A DNA stretch of 64,000 nucleotides from Harmonia axyridis (lineage: Eukaryota; Arthropoda; Insecta; Coleoptera; Coccinellidae). Below, in pieces: positions 45,600 to 57,312 of the stretch; the first letter of the stretch is position 1, and each line of letters begins with the position of its first letter. The notes under the pieces were generated by a model. The model was given only the letters and a program-made list of their open reading frames with translations. It had not been told where the DNA came from and did no database searches. A program made the position numbers and the translations under genes. The stretch covers positions 8,680,001-8,744,000 of the forward strand of contig NC_059503.1 of NCBI RefSeq assembly GCF_914767665.1. Reading direction: 5' to 3'.

Positions 45600-46200
45600 C
45601 CGCAAAAAAATTTGAAGAGGCCAAAAAAAGTTGGATGACTGAGCTGTGTGAAGAGGTCGAAGCACTACAGATAAAAACAGTTTAATCATTCACAAAAGCA
45701 TAAGAAAAATATAAATACCACACAATGAAATTTTGAACAGTAATAAACAACTTTTTACAGCAGAAGAGGCTAATGCTAAATGGAGTGAAATGAGGCAGAT
45801 ATGGGAAATACACAATTTGGGATCAGGAGAGGCTTGGTTACACGTGATCTCAATATTTTGCTACAAAAATGTCGAGATCAGAGAAAGGATGTTTATACAT
45901 GCTTCATTGACTAAGAAAACGCGTTCGATAAAGTGCAACACCCAAAACTATTAGAAAAATGAAAAAGAAGAAAAAGGTTTAGACAATAACCAAATCAACA
46001 TCATCAGAAATCTCTATTGTAACCAGAAATCAAACATCAAGATAGAATCCAAAATATTGGAGAAAGTTAAAATTCAGAGAGAAGTCAGGAAGGGTTTCAT
46101 TCTTTCACCACTCATATTAAATATACTGAGAAGAAATTTCCAAGAAAACATCGAAGAGAGTATCAAGGTTAACGGGTGATACTGAACAACACAAGATATT
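45600..46200 (+). mobile_element. RTE-clade LINE, reverse transcriptase fragment
   Basis: Translation across breaks gives KSWMTELCEEVEALQ, then FGIRRGLVTRDLNILLQKCR, DQRKDVYTCFID, ENAFDKVQHPKLLEKLKKK, NNQINIIRNLYCNQKSNIKI, EVRKGFILSPLILNI and EESIKVNG. This is the linker and the first half of an RTE reverse transcriptase (the CFIDYxKAFDxVQH and R-x-G-x-x-LSPLLFN blocks). The YADD box is absent because the copy ends near 46200. Stops are present (for example after CFID). It is the same clade as the 3' fragment at 33794 but a different part. Confidence 0.8.
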
Positions 46201-48974
46201 CCGACAGTAAGGAAATCACTAAAGATAATAATTAATAGATGCTGTATGGAAAAGGGGATGAGAATATGGCATAAATTCTATAATTACAAGCATGCAAAAA
46301 CATCCGATATGAGATTATTTGTGAAATTCTTCTTCATGGCGCATCCCCAACTACACCCCTGAACTCGAGAGGTAATCGACGCCGCCATTGCGCATCGGGA
46401 CGCTGGTGCGTCCTCGACCTCGTGACAAATGACAGCTGTCTAACCCCTGACGGGTGCCTATCAGCTTTTATAAATGAGGCTAATATATCTTCCTGAATAA
46501 TACACACCACCACTTTCCATTCAAAATCTGATTCTATTCATTCCCGGGAAGATTTGTTTTCTTGGTTTTGCTTATGATCGATGACGCCGTTCATTTGTTC
46601 ATTCTGGATCTGCAATGAGCTGCTTAGCTCACTTCAAACTGTCAACTGCAATGAATTAAAGATAGAATAAAAATTAATTCGAACAGGAATAAGAATAGTC
46701 AGAGTAAGGCGATCCCGGAGTTTGAAAGCCAACAAAGCTATACTCTTTCAATTTTTTACCCTGTAAAATTAATTTAGTTTATTATTCTCCCTGAAATCGT
46801 TGCAAGAGAAAAACTTTCAATTTCCTCATTTTAGGTTAATAGAACTGAGAAAGAGGAAATCGATCAGTTTCATGAATTTTTGAATACGAAAAACCAATGT
46901 TCAAAAAGATAAATAGAATTTATTGACGCAAATGACAAAAACAACACAATTAACCTTGACAAAACAGTTGAACAGAAAATATGAAATTGAAGAGATATTC
47001 AATTAATTTTTTTTCCTCAAATAAGCCTGAAGGTTTATTTTTAAAAAATGAACCATAAACTATTATACAACTCCATAAAAATATCTTTATCCATTTATTT
47101 CAGTTGACAGCAATTCAGTTTTCGAAATCTAACTGAAGAACATAGATGGAGAAAGTTATGTCAAGTTTAAACCGTTAGAAGAAGAAAACATTAAGCGAAA
47201 ACTAATGTGCAAAGCACGGTTGTTGTAACACAAAATACAGCCAACTACCTGTTTCTCAGAAACTTTATCAATATAGTCAGCATAGTCAAATTTTCAACTG
47301 TCAGTATCCAACAGTTCCTAGGGTGACCGTGAATAAATCTTCACTCAACAGTGTAGAAATTTAGACAGTTTATTCGCCTCTCAACGAACAATATCTGTCA
47401 CTTACAGGTACGCCAAAGAATGGATAGCTTGTTAAAATCATAAATATTAAAACGAGAAGAGAATAGATTTAGCCCAGTTCTCATATTAGGGATATTCTTG
47501 CTTTGAAATTGATATTTCCTGGCGATAGTCATAAATTTGAAAAACGAACCTTTGAATATACAGGGTGAGCCACGGTCGATGGTGCACTAGACTTTAACGG
47601 AACCACTGCTCAATCTATCTAGAATATTTTCATATCTACGATATTGGCGATTATATCAAACAGTACCTGCTTACCATTCATTTATAAAATGAATCATCCT
47701 GTATATTATAACGTTTTTCGCTTTGCTATAGCCTCTTGATTTTGTCTGAATTTTTGAAACTTGAAAATATTAAAAATCCTCTGAGTCCAATATCTTCAAA
47801 ATTTCAAATGCTTATTTCCCAACATAACTTGTTTAGAATTCATTAAAATGAATGAAAAAAAAAGAACAGCTGTAGATCCGAAAGGATTCGAGATAGAAAA
47901 ATATTTAACATGAAAGAACTTCCTAGTTTAATTAAATCTATCACTTCATAACGCTATGACCTGTATTTTTGAATCAGCCTGTATAGCCAGAATACCTGTA
48001 TTTCAATGAAAAACTCCAAAAGTACTTATGTCGAAGTTGAGTAACTCATTCAAAATCATGGAAGGAAGTTGTCGTATAAACTGAACATTCAATATTGAAA
48101 TTTCTATCATGTTTCGTAACTCTACAGGCTATAATTCAATTTATTATACCTTGTTTAAGACAGATGTAATTACGCTCAACTCGTTTTTTTCTAACATGGA
48201 AAAAGTGTTTAATGGAGAAACCTGCAAGGCTGCCATTAATATGAATAATTGACATCTATAAATCATGTCACAGGTCTATCTACTCGGATATAATTTATTC
48301 ATCTTAATAATATTAATAACTCATTTGAGAATACAGGGACTAATTGATCGATATGTATACGGAAATTAACGATGTTATTTATTAAGCTTATCTCTCCTTT
48401 AGATGTTTTGAAACCTACCATATATTCATGGGCCTCTTAATCACGTTTATTATAATAATTTCCAATAGAAGTGGAATAATTTTCTACCATTTTATTGACA
48501 ACAGAACAACCTCTTTACATAAATTAGTCACAAATGTCGTTCTCACTCACATATTATGGCCAGTGATATTAATTCAAGAGACGTAGGTGATCAACGTCCT
48601 CAAAACGGTTTAATAATATTATCATCTCATAATTTATCAACTCTTCAAAAAATATTATGTTATAAACATGAAGCTTCCAGGTTTGAAGGGTTATTAATTC
48701 CAAAATATTTATATTTGGAAAATCTGAACTTCCAATTAATTAGAGTTAATCGAAAATAAAATGACAATCATTATAGATCCACTATTTAATTCTATGAATT
48801 ACAGTAGGTTCCTCAGAAGAAATTGATTTTTTATGCTGTTCAAAATGAATCTAATGTTACAGTTAATCTAGTATTATTTAACAAAAACATTTTTTCTATT
48901 GCAAAATTATATTCTATATGAGCTCTTCTCCAACGAAATAAAACATATATTTAATGTGAAGGAATTAACCAAAT
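46201..48974. other. Long unassigned AT-rich stretch
   Basis: A short GC-rich block sits at 46330-46470. An ATACAGGGTG...CATCCTGTAT pair at about 47560-47705 looks like a small inverted-end repeat. No gene or RNA is supported; frame 48556-48759 is unrecognised. Confidence 0.4.
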
Positions 48975-49490
48975 CGGTACCTACCTACCCTCAAAGTGAA
49001 AGGTAATAAAAGTACCTGATTGACATGCATTAGGTACTTTTCAACGACTTATAATCAACACAAAACCATTCAAATTTTAATCTTGTTAAAAAGATACCCT
49101 ACCATAAATTAAACATTTTCACTTGCCTTCTCGTAAACGTCTCTTACTGGCTTTTAAGCTTATTAACTGTGTTAGGTGGTTGTAATTTCAACAATATAGG
49201 TATTGTACTACAATTTGGTGCAGTTTCACATTTCGAAAAGTACCGAAAAGACTATAAATCAGAGCCATAATAAATACTAATGTCGACGACAGAGAATGTT
49301 ATTTCTGGAAGGATAAAATTTATCTTGAAAAGTTACAAAAACGTAAGATTCAGTTGTACATATTAGTGAAGTTTTAAACAAGATAGAAGTAGAAGGGTGA
49401 TATTTCAACTTCAGGGATTCAAAGATTTCCTAAGGACAATTTTTGAATGTAGTAAATCATATAAGGGTGAACCTTTAGAGTCATTCTACT
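48975..49490 (+). repeat. Unclassified dispersed repeat, copy 2
   Basis: It starts GGTACCTACCTACCCTCAAAG and matches the inverted copy at 34600-35110 over ~500 bp, including ACGACTTATAATCAACACAAAA and GAATGTAGTAAAT. The reading VSYWLLSLLTV is conserved but later frames are broken by stops. No inverted ends are clear. Confidence 0.65.
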
Positions 49491-49835
49491 ATACAACACA
49501 AAAATATCAAATTTGTTCAGTATATGAATATAATTGTAAACGGTTTTTTAAATAACATTTTTGTAGTGTTTCTTCTTCGAGAAATCTCATTTAAATGTTA
49601 GCACTATTGAAAAAATCACAAGAAATGAAGTAACATTTCTATGCACGGACTGTTCATATATGTTTAACGAAGTTTTGGCATCGTTTTCAAAAAAATTAAA
49701 TACTTACAATCAGAAAACAAACGGACAATGAATCAATTGACCAATAGGTATCATCAAATCATGAAACTTCTGAATAAAGACTGGTCTTTGAAAGCAGTTA
49801 CAGCTGATCAGAATGGGGATGATTTAATTATGTAT

Positions 49836-50361
49836 CTCGTTATATTGCGGCCGTTTGCATTTCAATGCTCGGCTCTAAAGCATTAATTGCGTTTGATAAC
49901 GATAGCCTGTAATTGTTTCAGTCGGTTTTAACAACTCATAATACACTAAGACGATCTGGCGTTTTGAAATGGTCTGTTGCATCACTTCCAATGATCCTGC
50001 CAATTCTCGTTGCGTTTGACACGAGTGTTGATCAAGTAATACTAATAATTCTGGATCTTCGAAAACCTTCTCTCTTTCAGCGCCATGTTGGTCTTCGACC
50101 AACGTTTTTGAAGCGATGAAACCACTCTCGGAACGTTCTTCCACTAATAGCGGCCTCACCAGAGGTATTTGAGAGCATTAGATGAGACTCAGTCGCAGAT
50201 TTCTTCATATTAAAGCAGAAAATTAAAACCTCCTACAAATAATGAGAATTTGGCTCGTAAACTGTCATGTTTAATCGAGAATAAATTTATGATGCAGACA
50301 CAAATCGACTGATATTTCGATGGCCATGTATTGCAACACGTCGGAAGCAAAGTTGTACACC
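49836..50361 (-). mobile_element. mariner copy F, truncated and deleted
   Basis: The 5' end is intact (CGGAAGCAAAGTTGTACACC before TA at 50362). The element stops near 49836 without its 3' half. Between the helix-turn-helix and the QIVLVYYELLKPTETITG stretch, about 330 bp are deleted, removing the first catalytic Asp. The coding remnant is 49875-50159. Confidence 0.85.
49875..50208 (-). pseudogene. mariner transposase remnant
   Basis: The minus strand reads KKSATESHLMLSNTSGEAAI, ERSESGF with a frameshift, then FVEDQHGAEREKVFEDPELL, DQHSCQTQRELAGSLEVMQQ and TISKRQ joined directly to VLVYYELLKPTETITGYRYQ and TQLML. The internal deletion and the 3' truncation remove all three catalytic Asp. Confidence 0.8.
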
Positions 50362-50363
50362 TA

Positions 50364-52948
50364 ATATTAAAAGGTGATAACCCTTTTTTATCTCTCTGCA
50401 GTATATGAATATCTCAAAACTCCCAAAATATCAAACCGATAACCAAGCGACCAGGCTGAAACATAAATCCAGAATTATTCACTGTTGAAAAACACAGATT
50501 GACGTGCTCTTTTCATAGTGGCATTTATTATTGCAGCAATCAACTTTGATTGATGTCCACCTATTTGTAACGTTCGCTAGTTGATTGCCAGCTTGCTTGA
50601 CTACATGTCAGCCAGCCTTTGGCCTTGTTTTGAGGAATAAATCATATTCAATCTTTTATTATTCGAATGACATGCACATGGGTCCAGTAAATATGACTTG
50701 TTGATTAAGTGACTGATAAATATGGTGTATAAGTATCTTGCCCTGAGCTGACTTTTGCAATTTGCAATAAATCATGTTATTAAGCTTGGTTTCTAATGAT
50801 TCAGAGGTGTGGACTCGGGAGTCATTAGGTACGAAAGGGAAATCGAAAGAATTCCACTGATAAGTGATTATGGAAGTGAGTTATAATTGAATAACTTACT
50901 TTTTTCTGTGCTATATATGGTTTTGAGCAAACCTTGAATTTGTTGAACATCAACATATGGATGAATGATTTTATTGATACTCATAATTCGTGAATATTCA
51001 TGGTAATGAATCATCGAAATTTTGAATAATGTATTGAAACCATATAAGGTGAAAAAAAAAGGAGGTTGTATTTTAATCAAAATACTGGATTTGATTATTT
51101 TATGAGCGGGTTATAAGGAATTGCCGAAATTCTTGTTTTCAATTTTTCTTTGAATTTGCAGATCAAATTTCGTGTGCCATTTTGTTGAAAAAGTTAAATC
51201 CAAGGTTGAATCTTAAACAAACTCACATGCCTTAATTGGACAGAACATTAAAAAGGACACGTTAAAGTCGATCAAAAGCAAAGATTATATTGACAGTTTT
51301 TATTGGACTAGGAATTTTTGATATAATTGAATCAATAAGCATTTGCGAAGAACGAGAACAAAAACAAATAAACACAATTTATAGCCTTCTTTGAAAATGA
51401 TGATAAATTCAGATTAATAATGCACACTTTTTTTTGGTTAAACCTATCCCCATACTTTTAGGGGGTACTTTTTAATTTTTGTTCGAAAACGCATGGTATT
51501 CCGAGATACAGGGTGACAAAATTGTCCTTGAAAACCCAAAAATGGTTTTTTATTTGAAATAACTCAGTGGCTCACAATTTTTCTCTTGCGAAAAATTGAG
51601 AGCCATTAATAAATAGTCACCTCCTGAAGTTTGTCCCACTCATTCACTCACATCCTGTATATCGATGATTTAAATAAAAAATTTAAGGTTACAAATTGGA
51701 ACCTTGATGAACACCAGTATTGGAAAAAGCTATCGTTATGAACCTTCATCCACCGCAAATTGAAACTCAGCAGTAAAATGAGATCCAGAACGCACTTTTT
51801 TATAAAGCTTTTTCATTAATTTTCGAAGGCTATAAGAAATTCAGTATGAAATTTAGAAGAACTATGAATTTAATCGATTGAAATTAAAGTATGTACTAAG
51901 ATATTTTGATAATTTTTTTACTTGAAAAATAATCGAATGCAAACGTGTGGAATTTTGAAATTACATATGTATTTTTTACACAAATTTTATAAAAGGCAAT
52001 ATGGTGCTGAAAAAAATTTTCATAATTCAATGCATTTATAGGTGGCATAAGCAGATATTGTTTTCTGAATAGCCTAAATGAATGACCAAAACATTCTGTG
52101 TTGTCGTTTTAATGATTTAACTTCTAAAGCTTCTGTTCCCAGAAGTAAAAAAAATGCAGACTATGTATAAATAGATAACACGACGACAAAGACACAGGTA
52201 TCGACGAAGCCTGAAACTTCTTCGGCTAGAACCAAGAAAAAGACTTTCCTGTTGTATCCCAATGTCGCGACGACGAAACCAGATAGTTGTTTTATTTATT
52301 TCGAAAGCCGAAAACCACTACCACAATCCGAATTTGCGGCAAAAACCGCAGACATCGGCAGATTCGGCCATAACTATTCACCTGAATGCTCCTGTCCATA
52401 TCTCCGATGCACAAAAACCGATTCCGAAGTTGCCTAAACGATTTCGAATTAATGTAATTCAGAATTCTGAAGAGAACCAATGATTTATCTATTCGCGACA
52501 CAGAGCAATGCGAAACGCTTGTCGGCTACCTCAAAGCCAATAATTGGACCGCGTCGAAGGAGTTGGCCAACGCAAAAAACTACAGCACACTGGATGGTAT
52601 AAATAATTCTCAACCATAGGACGTCAAGCATGGGTTGATTTATTGGCGAAGTTTTCCAGACAGTGATGAAAGTGGCGGTGTATAAACAATCAAAGGGCTG
52701 TTGGCGAGTCGGCCGTTTTCACGGGCGCCAGGGCTGGATTAGACCCATGGGAAATGGTTGTAAAAACTGGGGCGCTTCTCTCTTCAAGATACAGGTTTAT
52801 TTGGGACCCTCGGATTTGAAGGTCTGGTCGACTTCTAAAATATTATTTAGTTCGTAGAATGCTTATTGAGAGGTTAAGGGTGGTCTCAGTGACGTAGCAA
52901 GTTTGATCCGAACATTCTTGTCGACCGTCTGGACAAGAGGTCAAGAAC
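50364..52948. other. Unassigned region
   Basis: It is mostly AT-rich. Sequence at 52190-52560 is less AT-rich, and frame 52262-52483 (73 codons, basic start SRRRNQIVVLFISK) is fully open but unrecognised; an overlapping frame is open too. A 51420-51660 stretch contains ACAGGGTG...CATCCTGTAT words typical of insect repeats. No gene is supported. Confidence 0.35.
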
Positions 52949-52950
52949 TA

Positions 52951-53824
52951 AAGGGTGTTTTTTTTAGAGCTATAGAACTTTAAATTGCAATAAAACAACG
53001 ATGGATTATTCGATTGACATGAATTTTATTTATCCGCAAAATAATCTTGTGGCATTGCATTTTAAATATGATTTCTGGCATATGACCGTCACGGCTGGCT
53101 CGGATGTAGTCCAATATGGACGTCCAATTTTCGATGACTTTTTCCAACATTTGTGGCCGTATATCGGCAATAACACGGCGAATGTTGTCTTCCAAATGGT
53201 CAAGGGTTTGTGGCTTATCCGCATAAACCAATGACTTTACATAGCCCCACAGAAAGTAGTCCAGCGGTGTTAAATCACAAGATCTTGGAGGCCAATTCAC
53301 AGGTCCAAAACGTGAAATTAGGCGGTCACCGAACGTGTCTTTCAATAGCTGTGTGACATGTTGCGCCGTCTTGTTGGAATACAGCTCCTGGACATCATGG
53401 TTGTTCAATTCAGGAATGAAAAAGTTAGTAATCATGGCTCTATACCGATCACCATCGACTGTAACGTTCTGGCCATCATCGTTTTTGAAGAAGTACGGAC
53501 CAATGATTCCACCAGCCCATAAAGCGCACCAAACAGTCAGTTATTCTGGATGTAACGGTGTTTCGACATACACTTGAGGATTAGCTTCACTCCGAATGCG
53601 GCAGTTTTGTTTGTTGACGTAGTTATTCAACCAGAAGTGCGCTTCATCGCTAAACAAAATAAAATAGACGCGATACGTATTCAGCACAGAACCATTATTT
53701 TCGAAATAAAATTGCACTATTTGCAAGCGTTGTTCAGGCATGACACTTGAAAGCTGTTAAATCGGTCGCCATCTTGAACAGTAATGTCAACTTAAAGGTA
53801 TATACCTCGAAAAAAAACACCCGT
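52951..53824 (-). mobile_element. DD41D (rosa-like) element, copy R4
   Basis: TA at 52949 and 53825 flank ends AAGGGTGTTTTTTTTAGAGC and TCGAAAAAAAACACCCGT. In minus orientation it has the same central deletion as R1-R3, with a further small loss near CGCGTCTATTTTATT. The 874-bp length reflects additional deletions near 53740. Confidence 0.92.
53053..53741 (-). pseudogene. DD41D transposase, internally deleted
   Basis: The minus-strand blocks are: MPEQRLQIVQFYFENNGSVL (start already altered from MNRLTPEQ); FSDEAHFWLNNYVNKQNCRI (first Asp); AGGIIGPYFFKNDDGQNVT; ELYSNKTAQHVTQLLKDTFG, where a small change has destroyed the QQDGATCHTAR second-Asp motif; then RSCDLTPLDYFLWGYVK (third Asp) and MPEIIFKM. 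The last 151-codon frame covers 53435-52980 and reads past the usual stop. Not functional. Confidence 0.86.
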
Positions 53825-53826
53825 TA

Positions 53827-54269
53827 GAATGTCCAAACTTCCGATTCATGGGAATTTATAATAATGGCCGAAAAATTGAAGATAACAACTTCGTTACATG
53901 GAAGTTTTCATTAAGCTTATGGAAAATAATGTTATCTTTGGAAGGTTTGCTCTTTCTCTGTTTTTAATTTTAATTTATGTTCGAAAACGAATCTCAAACA
54001 GTCATACTACTATTGAGTATTGTTTGTCAGATAGGAGTTATGAATTTTTGAATAGGTATATTCTTTCCAAAGTGATCATTATTGATCTTTAAAGATTCAT
54101 GACGCAATTGTTGACATTTGTACTTTTCTGAAAGACTTGGGTTCATTCCCATATTGTAAAGTTGATTGTATTTTCTTGAACGATGCCAAATGTTATCTGT
54201 TATTTCTTTCTTTGAACAAATAAATCAAAATTCAAAACCCTACAAATTACCCATTCTTGGATAGTGAAA
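53827..54269. other. Unassigned AT-rich DNA
   Basis: No gene or repeat copy is recognised. Frame 53898-54092 has no motif. Confidence 0.4.
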
Positions 54270-54520
54270 GCTTCTCAGAGTACCTGATTCAACGACCTGT
54301 AATCAACAGAACAAATTTAATCCTGTTAAAAACACCTTACCATAAATGTTAAGTTCATTATCTGTATTGTTGTTATAATTTCCACAATATACATGGGGTG
54401 TTGTAGTTTTGTCCAAGTGACAATTTCAATGAAGTACCAATAGTGTTGTATATCAGAGTCATATATTATAAATATTAGGGTAGATGAAACGGTTGAACAT
54501 AATTTTTGGAGAAGTAAAAT
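54270..54520 (+). repeat. Unclassified dispersed repeat, copy 3 (short)
   Basis: GAGTACCTGATTCAACGACC, then AATCAACA, TTTAATCCTGTTAAAAACACC and TTACCATAAATGTTAA follow the order of the copies at 34600 and 48975, with the middle deleted. It confirms a dispersed family with at least three members. Confidence 0.5.
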
Positions 54521-54954
54521 CTTATTAGTAATGCACTGTAGTCAATGTAACTCCTATATTCAAACGGTTTTGATAAAAATCGACACTTAGAGGCGGCTTG
54601 TAACCTGTTCAATAATAGAGTTGAAGTTAAACCTAACCAAAGATAAAGTGTCACTGAATAGAGAAACTTTTTTGTGTTAATGACCTCGTATATATTCGTA
54701 TTCTAACTCTATAGTTTCCATCATTCATACCTATGGATGATAAAAATTATAGAGTATGGTATGGTGAGTTCCTATACAACTTATACAAGGAAAAATTATG
54801 ATTTATTCAATGATTTTTATGTATAACCACTCTGTATATTTCAATGAAATCCCTTACAAAATCGGTTGCTTTTGACGAATAGGTCATTTCCATAGAGTAT
54901 TGAACATAGATAGAGGGATTATACGCAATTTTTATATGTCCCGAACATGGTTAG
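54521..54954. other. Unassigned AT-rich DNA
   Basis: Nothing is recognised before the mariner relic begins. Confidence 0.4.
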
Positions 54955-55573
54955 ATTACGTTGTCGGATTGTGATATATCCAATCGACAGTCAGCTGAGT
55001 GGACTGCACACGATGAACCGAATCCAAAGCGAGGAAAAAAACAACAGTCAGCAGGCAAGATTATGGCATCAGTATTCTGGGATGCGCAAGGTATAATATT
55101 CATTGATAACCTCCAAAAGGGCCAGACATTAACAGGGATTATCATATAGCGTTATTGGATCGTTTAAAAAATGAAATCGTTAAAAACAGTCCAATTTGAA
55201 GAAAAAAAGTGATATTTCATCAAGGTAATGCGCCGTGTCACGAATAAATGAAAACAATGGCAAAATTGCATGAATTGGGCTTCGAATTGCTTCTGCATCC
55301 ACCGTATTCGCCAGATCTGGCCCCCAGCGACTTTTTCCTGTTCTCGGACCTCAAAAGAATGCTTCGCTGGAAAGAAATTTAGCGCCAATGAATAAGTAAT
55401 CGCCGAAACTGAGGCCTATTTTGAAGCGAAAGACAAATCGTACTACAAAAAAAGTATCGAAAAGTTGGAAGATTGCTGTAATCGCTGTATCGGCCTCGAA
55501 GGCAACTATGTTGAATAATAAAATCGAATTTCGCCAAAAATTGTGTTTTACTATAGTATACCGGGTACTTCTC
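54955..55573 (+). mobile_element. irritans-type mariner, 5'-truncated
   Basis: The second half of an irritans-subfamily mariner is present. Its 3' UTR (GAATAATAAAATCGAATTTCG...TACCGGGTACTT) runs up to 55573, where a fold-back element begins, so the last inverted repeat is cut or interrupted by that insertion. It is the youngest of three irritans relics in the window. Confidence 0.85.
54961..55522 (+). pseudogene. irritans mariner transposase remnant
   Basis: Blocks in order are: SAEWTAHDEPNPKRGKKQQS; KIMASVFWDAQGIIFIDNLQ; KGQTLTG; LLDRLKNEIVKNSP; KVIFHQGNAPCHE, where the second catalytic Asp is Gly; KTMAKLHELGFELLLHPPYS; PDLAPSDFFLFSDLKRML with the third Asp; VIAETEAYFEAKDKSYYKKS; and CIGLEGNYVE with stop. 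Stops and a frameshift interrupt it at about 55147, 55198, 55247 and 55380. The first Asp and the DNA-binding half are missing. Confidence 0.88.
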
Positions 55574-56037
55574 AATGCGCTCTATTAGTGATGACGTCAC
55601 ACACCGCCATTTTAGTTCTCCTGTCAGTGTTCGGAATCCAAACAAACAAATTGTCATTCAAATTAGTACGTTGTCGTTGAAGAAATTGGGTTATTTTGAT
55701 AAATAAGATTATTTAAGGAACGATTTTACTATTAATTGAAAGACAGAAGGCACGAGATTAATGCCAGTAAGTTCGAACTTGAAGATCAACTAATAAACAC
55801 GACTCTTTACAAAATCTGGGAAATGATACAGTATTCAAACTTACTGGTATTAACGTAGTTTCTTCTGTCTATCAATTAATACTGAAATCGTTCTTCAAAT
55901 ACTCTTATTTATGAAAATAAGCCAATTCCTTCAACGACATCGTACTAATTTGAATGACAATTTATTTGTTTGGATTCCGAACACTGACAGGAGAACCAAA
56001 AATGGCGGTGTGTGACGTCACACTAATAGAGCGTATT
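55574..56037. mobile_element. Fold-back MITE with ~215-bp arms
   Basis: The left arm begins AATGCGCTCTATTAGTG and the right arm ends CACTAATAGAGCGTATT. The arms stay complementary through TGACGTCACACACCGCC, CTCCTGTCAGTGTTCGGAAT, GACAATTT.TTTGTTTGGAT (in complement) and TTAATGCCAGTAAGTT, leaving a ~45-bp loop near 55800-55840. The open frames at 55379-55657 and at the start of 55954-56307 are mirror images of the same arm. It is non-coding and probably a non-autonomous DNA transposon. Confidence 0.88.
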
Positions 56038-56545
56038 CTCCTGTTAGATGGCAGTTTTGCGAAAGTAGCGACAAAAGTTCATTCCCGATACTTTCTTGAC
56101 AGAATGTCCACTGGTTTACCGAGTGTAGTACGTGCTCCACTTCGAGATCTAACCGCCATAAGCCTTCTGAGCGATAATGAGGCCGTTTTCGTCAGTCGGT
56201 TTGCGTTATCGATTCTATCGACAGGAGCAATCAGAGTGGGCAATCAAAAAGTTGATGTGGACTTATACCGCCACGCCGAACGACCTGCTGTAGATGTCGA
56301 GATGTAAATAAAACGCATTCTCAGACGGCTACTTCGCATTTTTATGCCGCTTCGACTTCTAGGCACACCAAATAACCAGTTCTGCGCTACCAGTCCCCCT
56401 GTCTTCATTAAATGGGAAGATGCATTTTCGAGTGAGAGTTGCAATACTTATAAGAATCTGGGATGTTTTATGGTAACCTCGCACTTAATTTTCGACGAAT
56501 TATGGTGAGGAGAAAGTGATTATAGGCAGCCAGTTTATACAGGGT
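56038..56545. other. GC-balanced unique block
   Basis: A frame that starts in the fold-back arm continues open to 56307 (reading ...VSRFALSILSTGAIRVGNQK...). The GC level resembles coding DNA, but the start lies in the transposon and there is no splice acceptor I trust. The opposite strand is open at 56244-56444. Left unassigned. Confidence 0.3.
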
Positions 56546-57312
56546 TGTACCGGGTTTTTCACCATTATTTGACCCCCCCTTTAACTTTGTTACTGAAAGA
56601 GGTACAAAAAAATGTTTTCAACAAAAGTTTCACGAAGTCGACTAGTGTTTTTTAAAATGATTTCAAAAAATGAAATATATACAGGGTGGGCAACATATTG
56701 ATTGCAACTCAATTTTTTCAAATGGAACACCCTGTATATTTTTCTATATTTGACTAGCTCTTCTTCCCCTGACTTCAAATATATGACATATGTTTGGTCT
56801 ATTTCTCTTATTCTGAGTACCACAGAGTTTCAAATTTTAAGAACCACCTAGCATACTCAGTAATCAGTTTTCAAGTGGTAGGCTGCGATAACTCAAAATG
56901 CCCTTTTTGGAGTTCCAATTTATAGTGAAAAACGTATGTCATATATCGTTAACAACGAGATAACTCAAAAAAGGGCATTTTGAATTATACCAGCCTTCCA
57001 TTTGAAAACTGATTACTTAGCTTGCCAGGTGGTTCTTAAAATTTGAAACTCTGTGGTACTCAGAATAAGAGAGAGAGACCAAACATATGTTATATATTCG
57101 AAGTCAGGGGAAAAAGAGCTAGTCAAATATAGAAAAATATATAGGGTGTTCCATTTGAAAAAATGAAGTTGCAATCAATATGTTGCCCACTCTATATATA
57201 TTTCATTTTTTGAAATCATTTTAAAAAACACTAGTCGATTTCGTGCAGCTTTTGTAGAAAACATTTTTTTGTACCTCTTTTCAGTAACAAAGTTAAAAAA
57301 ACCCGCTACATA
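56546..57312. repeat. Fold-back (long inverted repeat) element, copy 2
   Basis: It starts TGTACCGGGTTTTTCACC and ends in the inverted AAAAAACCCGCTACA. The arms of about 370 bp share TTTAACTTTGTTACTGAAA, AGTCGACTAGTGTTTTTTAA, CATATTGATTGCAACT, TATTTTTCTATATTTGACTA, ACTCTGTGGTACTCAGAAT and AACTGATTAC. The right arm has lost ~12 bp near its tip. Each arm carries a nested ACAGGGTG...CACCCTGT pair. It is the more complete of two copies (other at 4597). Confidence 0.88.

Noticed and set aside
52252..52483. Two overlapping basic frames considered as a retrotransposon gag piece
   Set aside because: No zinc knuckle, protease or long terminal repeat is visible; both registers are open by chance in GC-richer DNA.
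55954..56307. 117-codon frame considered as a host protein
   Set aside because: Its first third is the mirror of the fold-back arm, so the start is inside a transposon; the rest is unrecognised.
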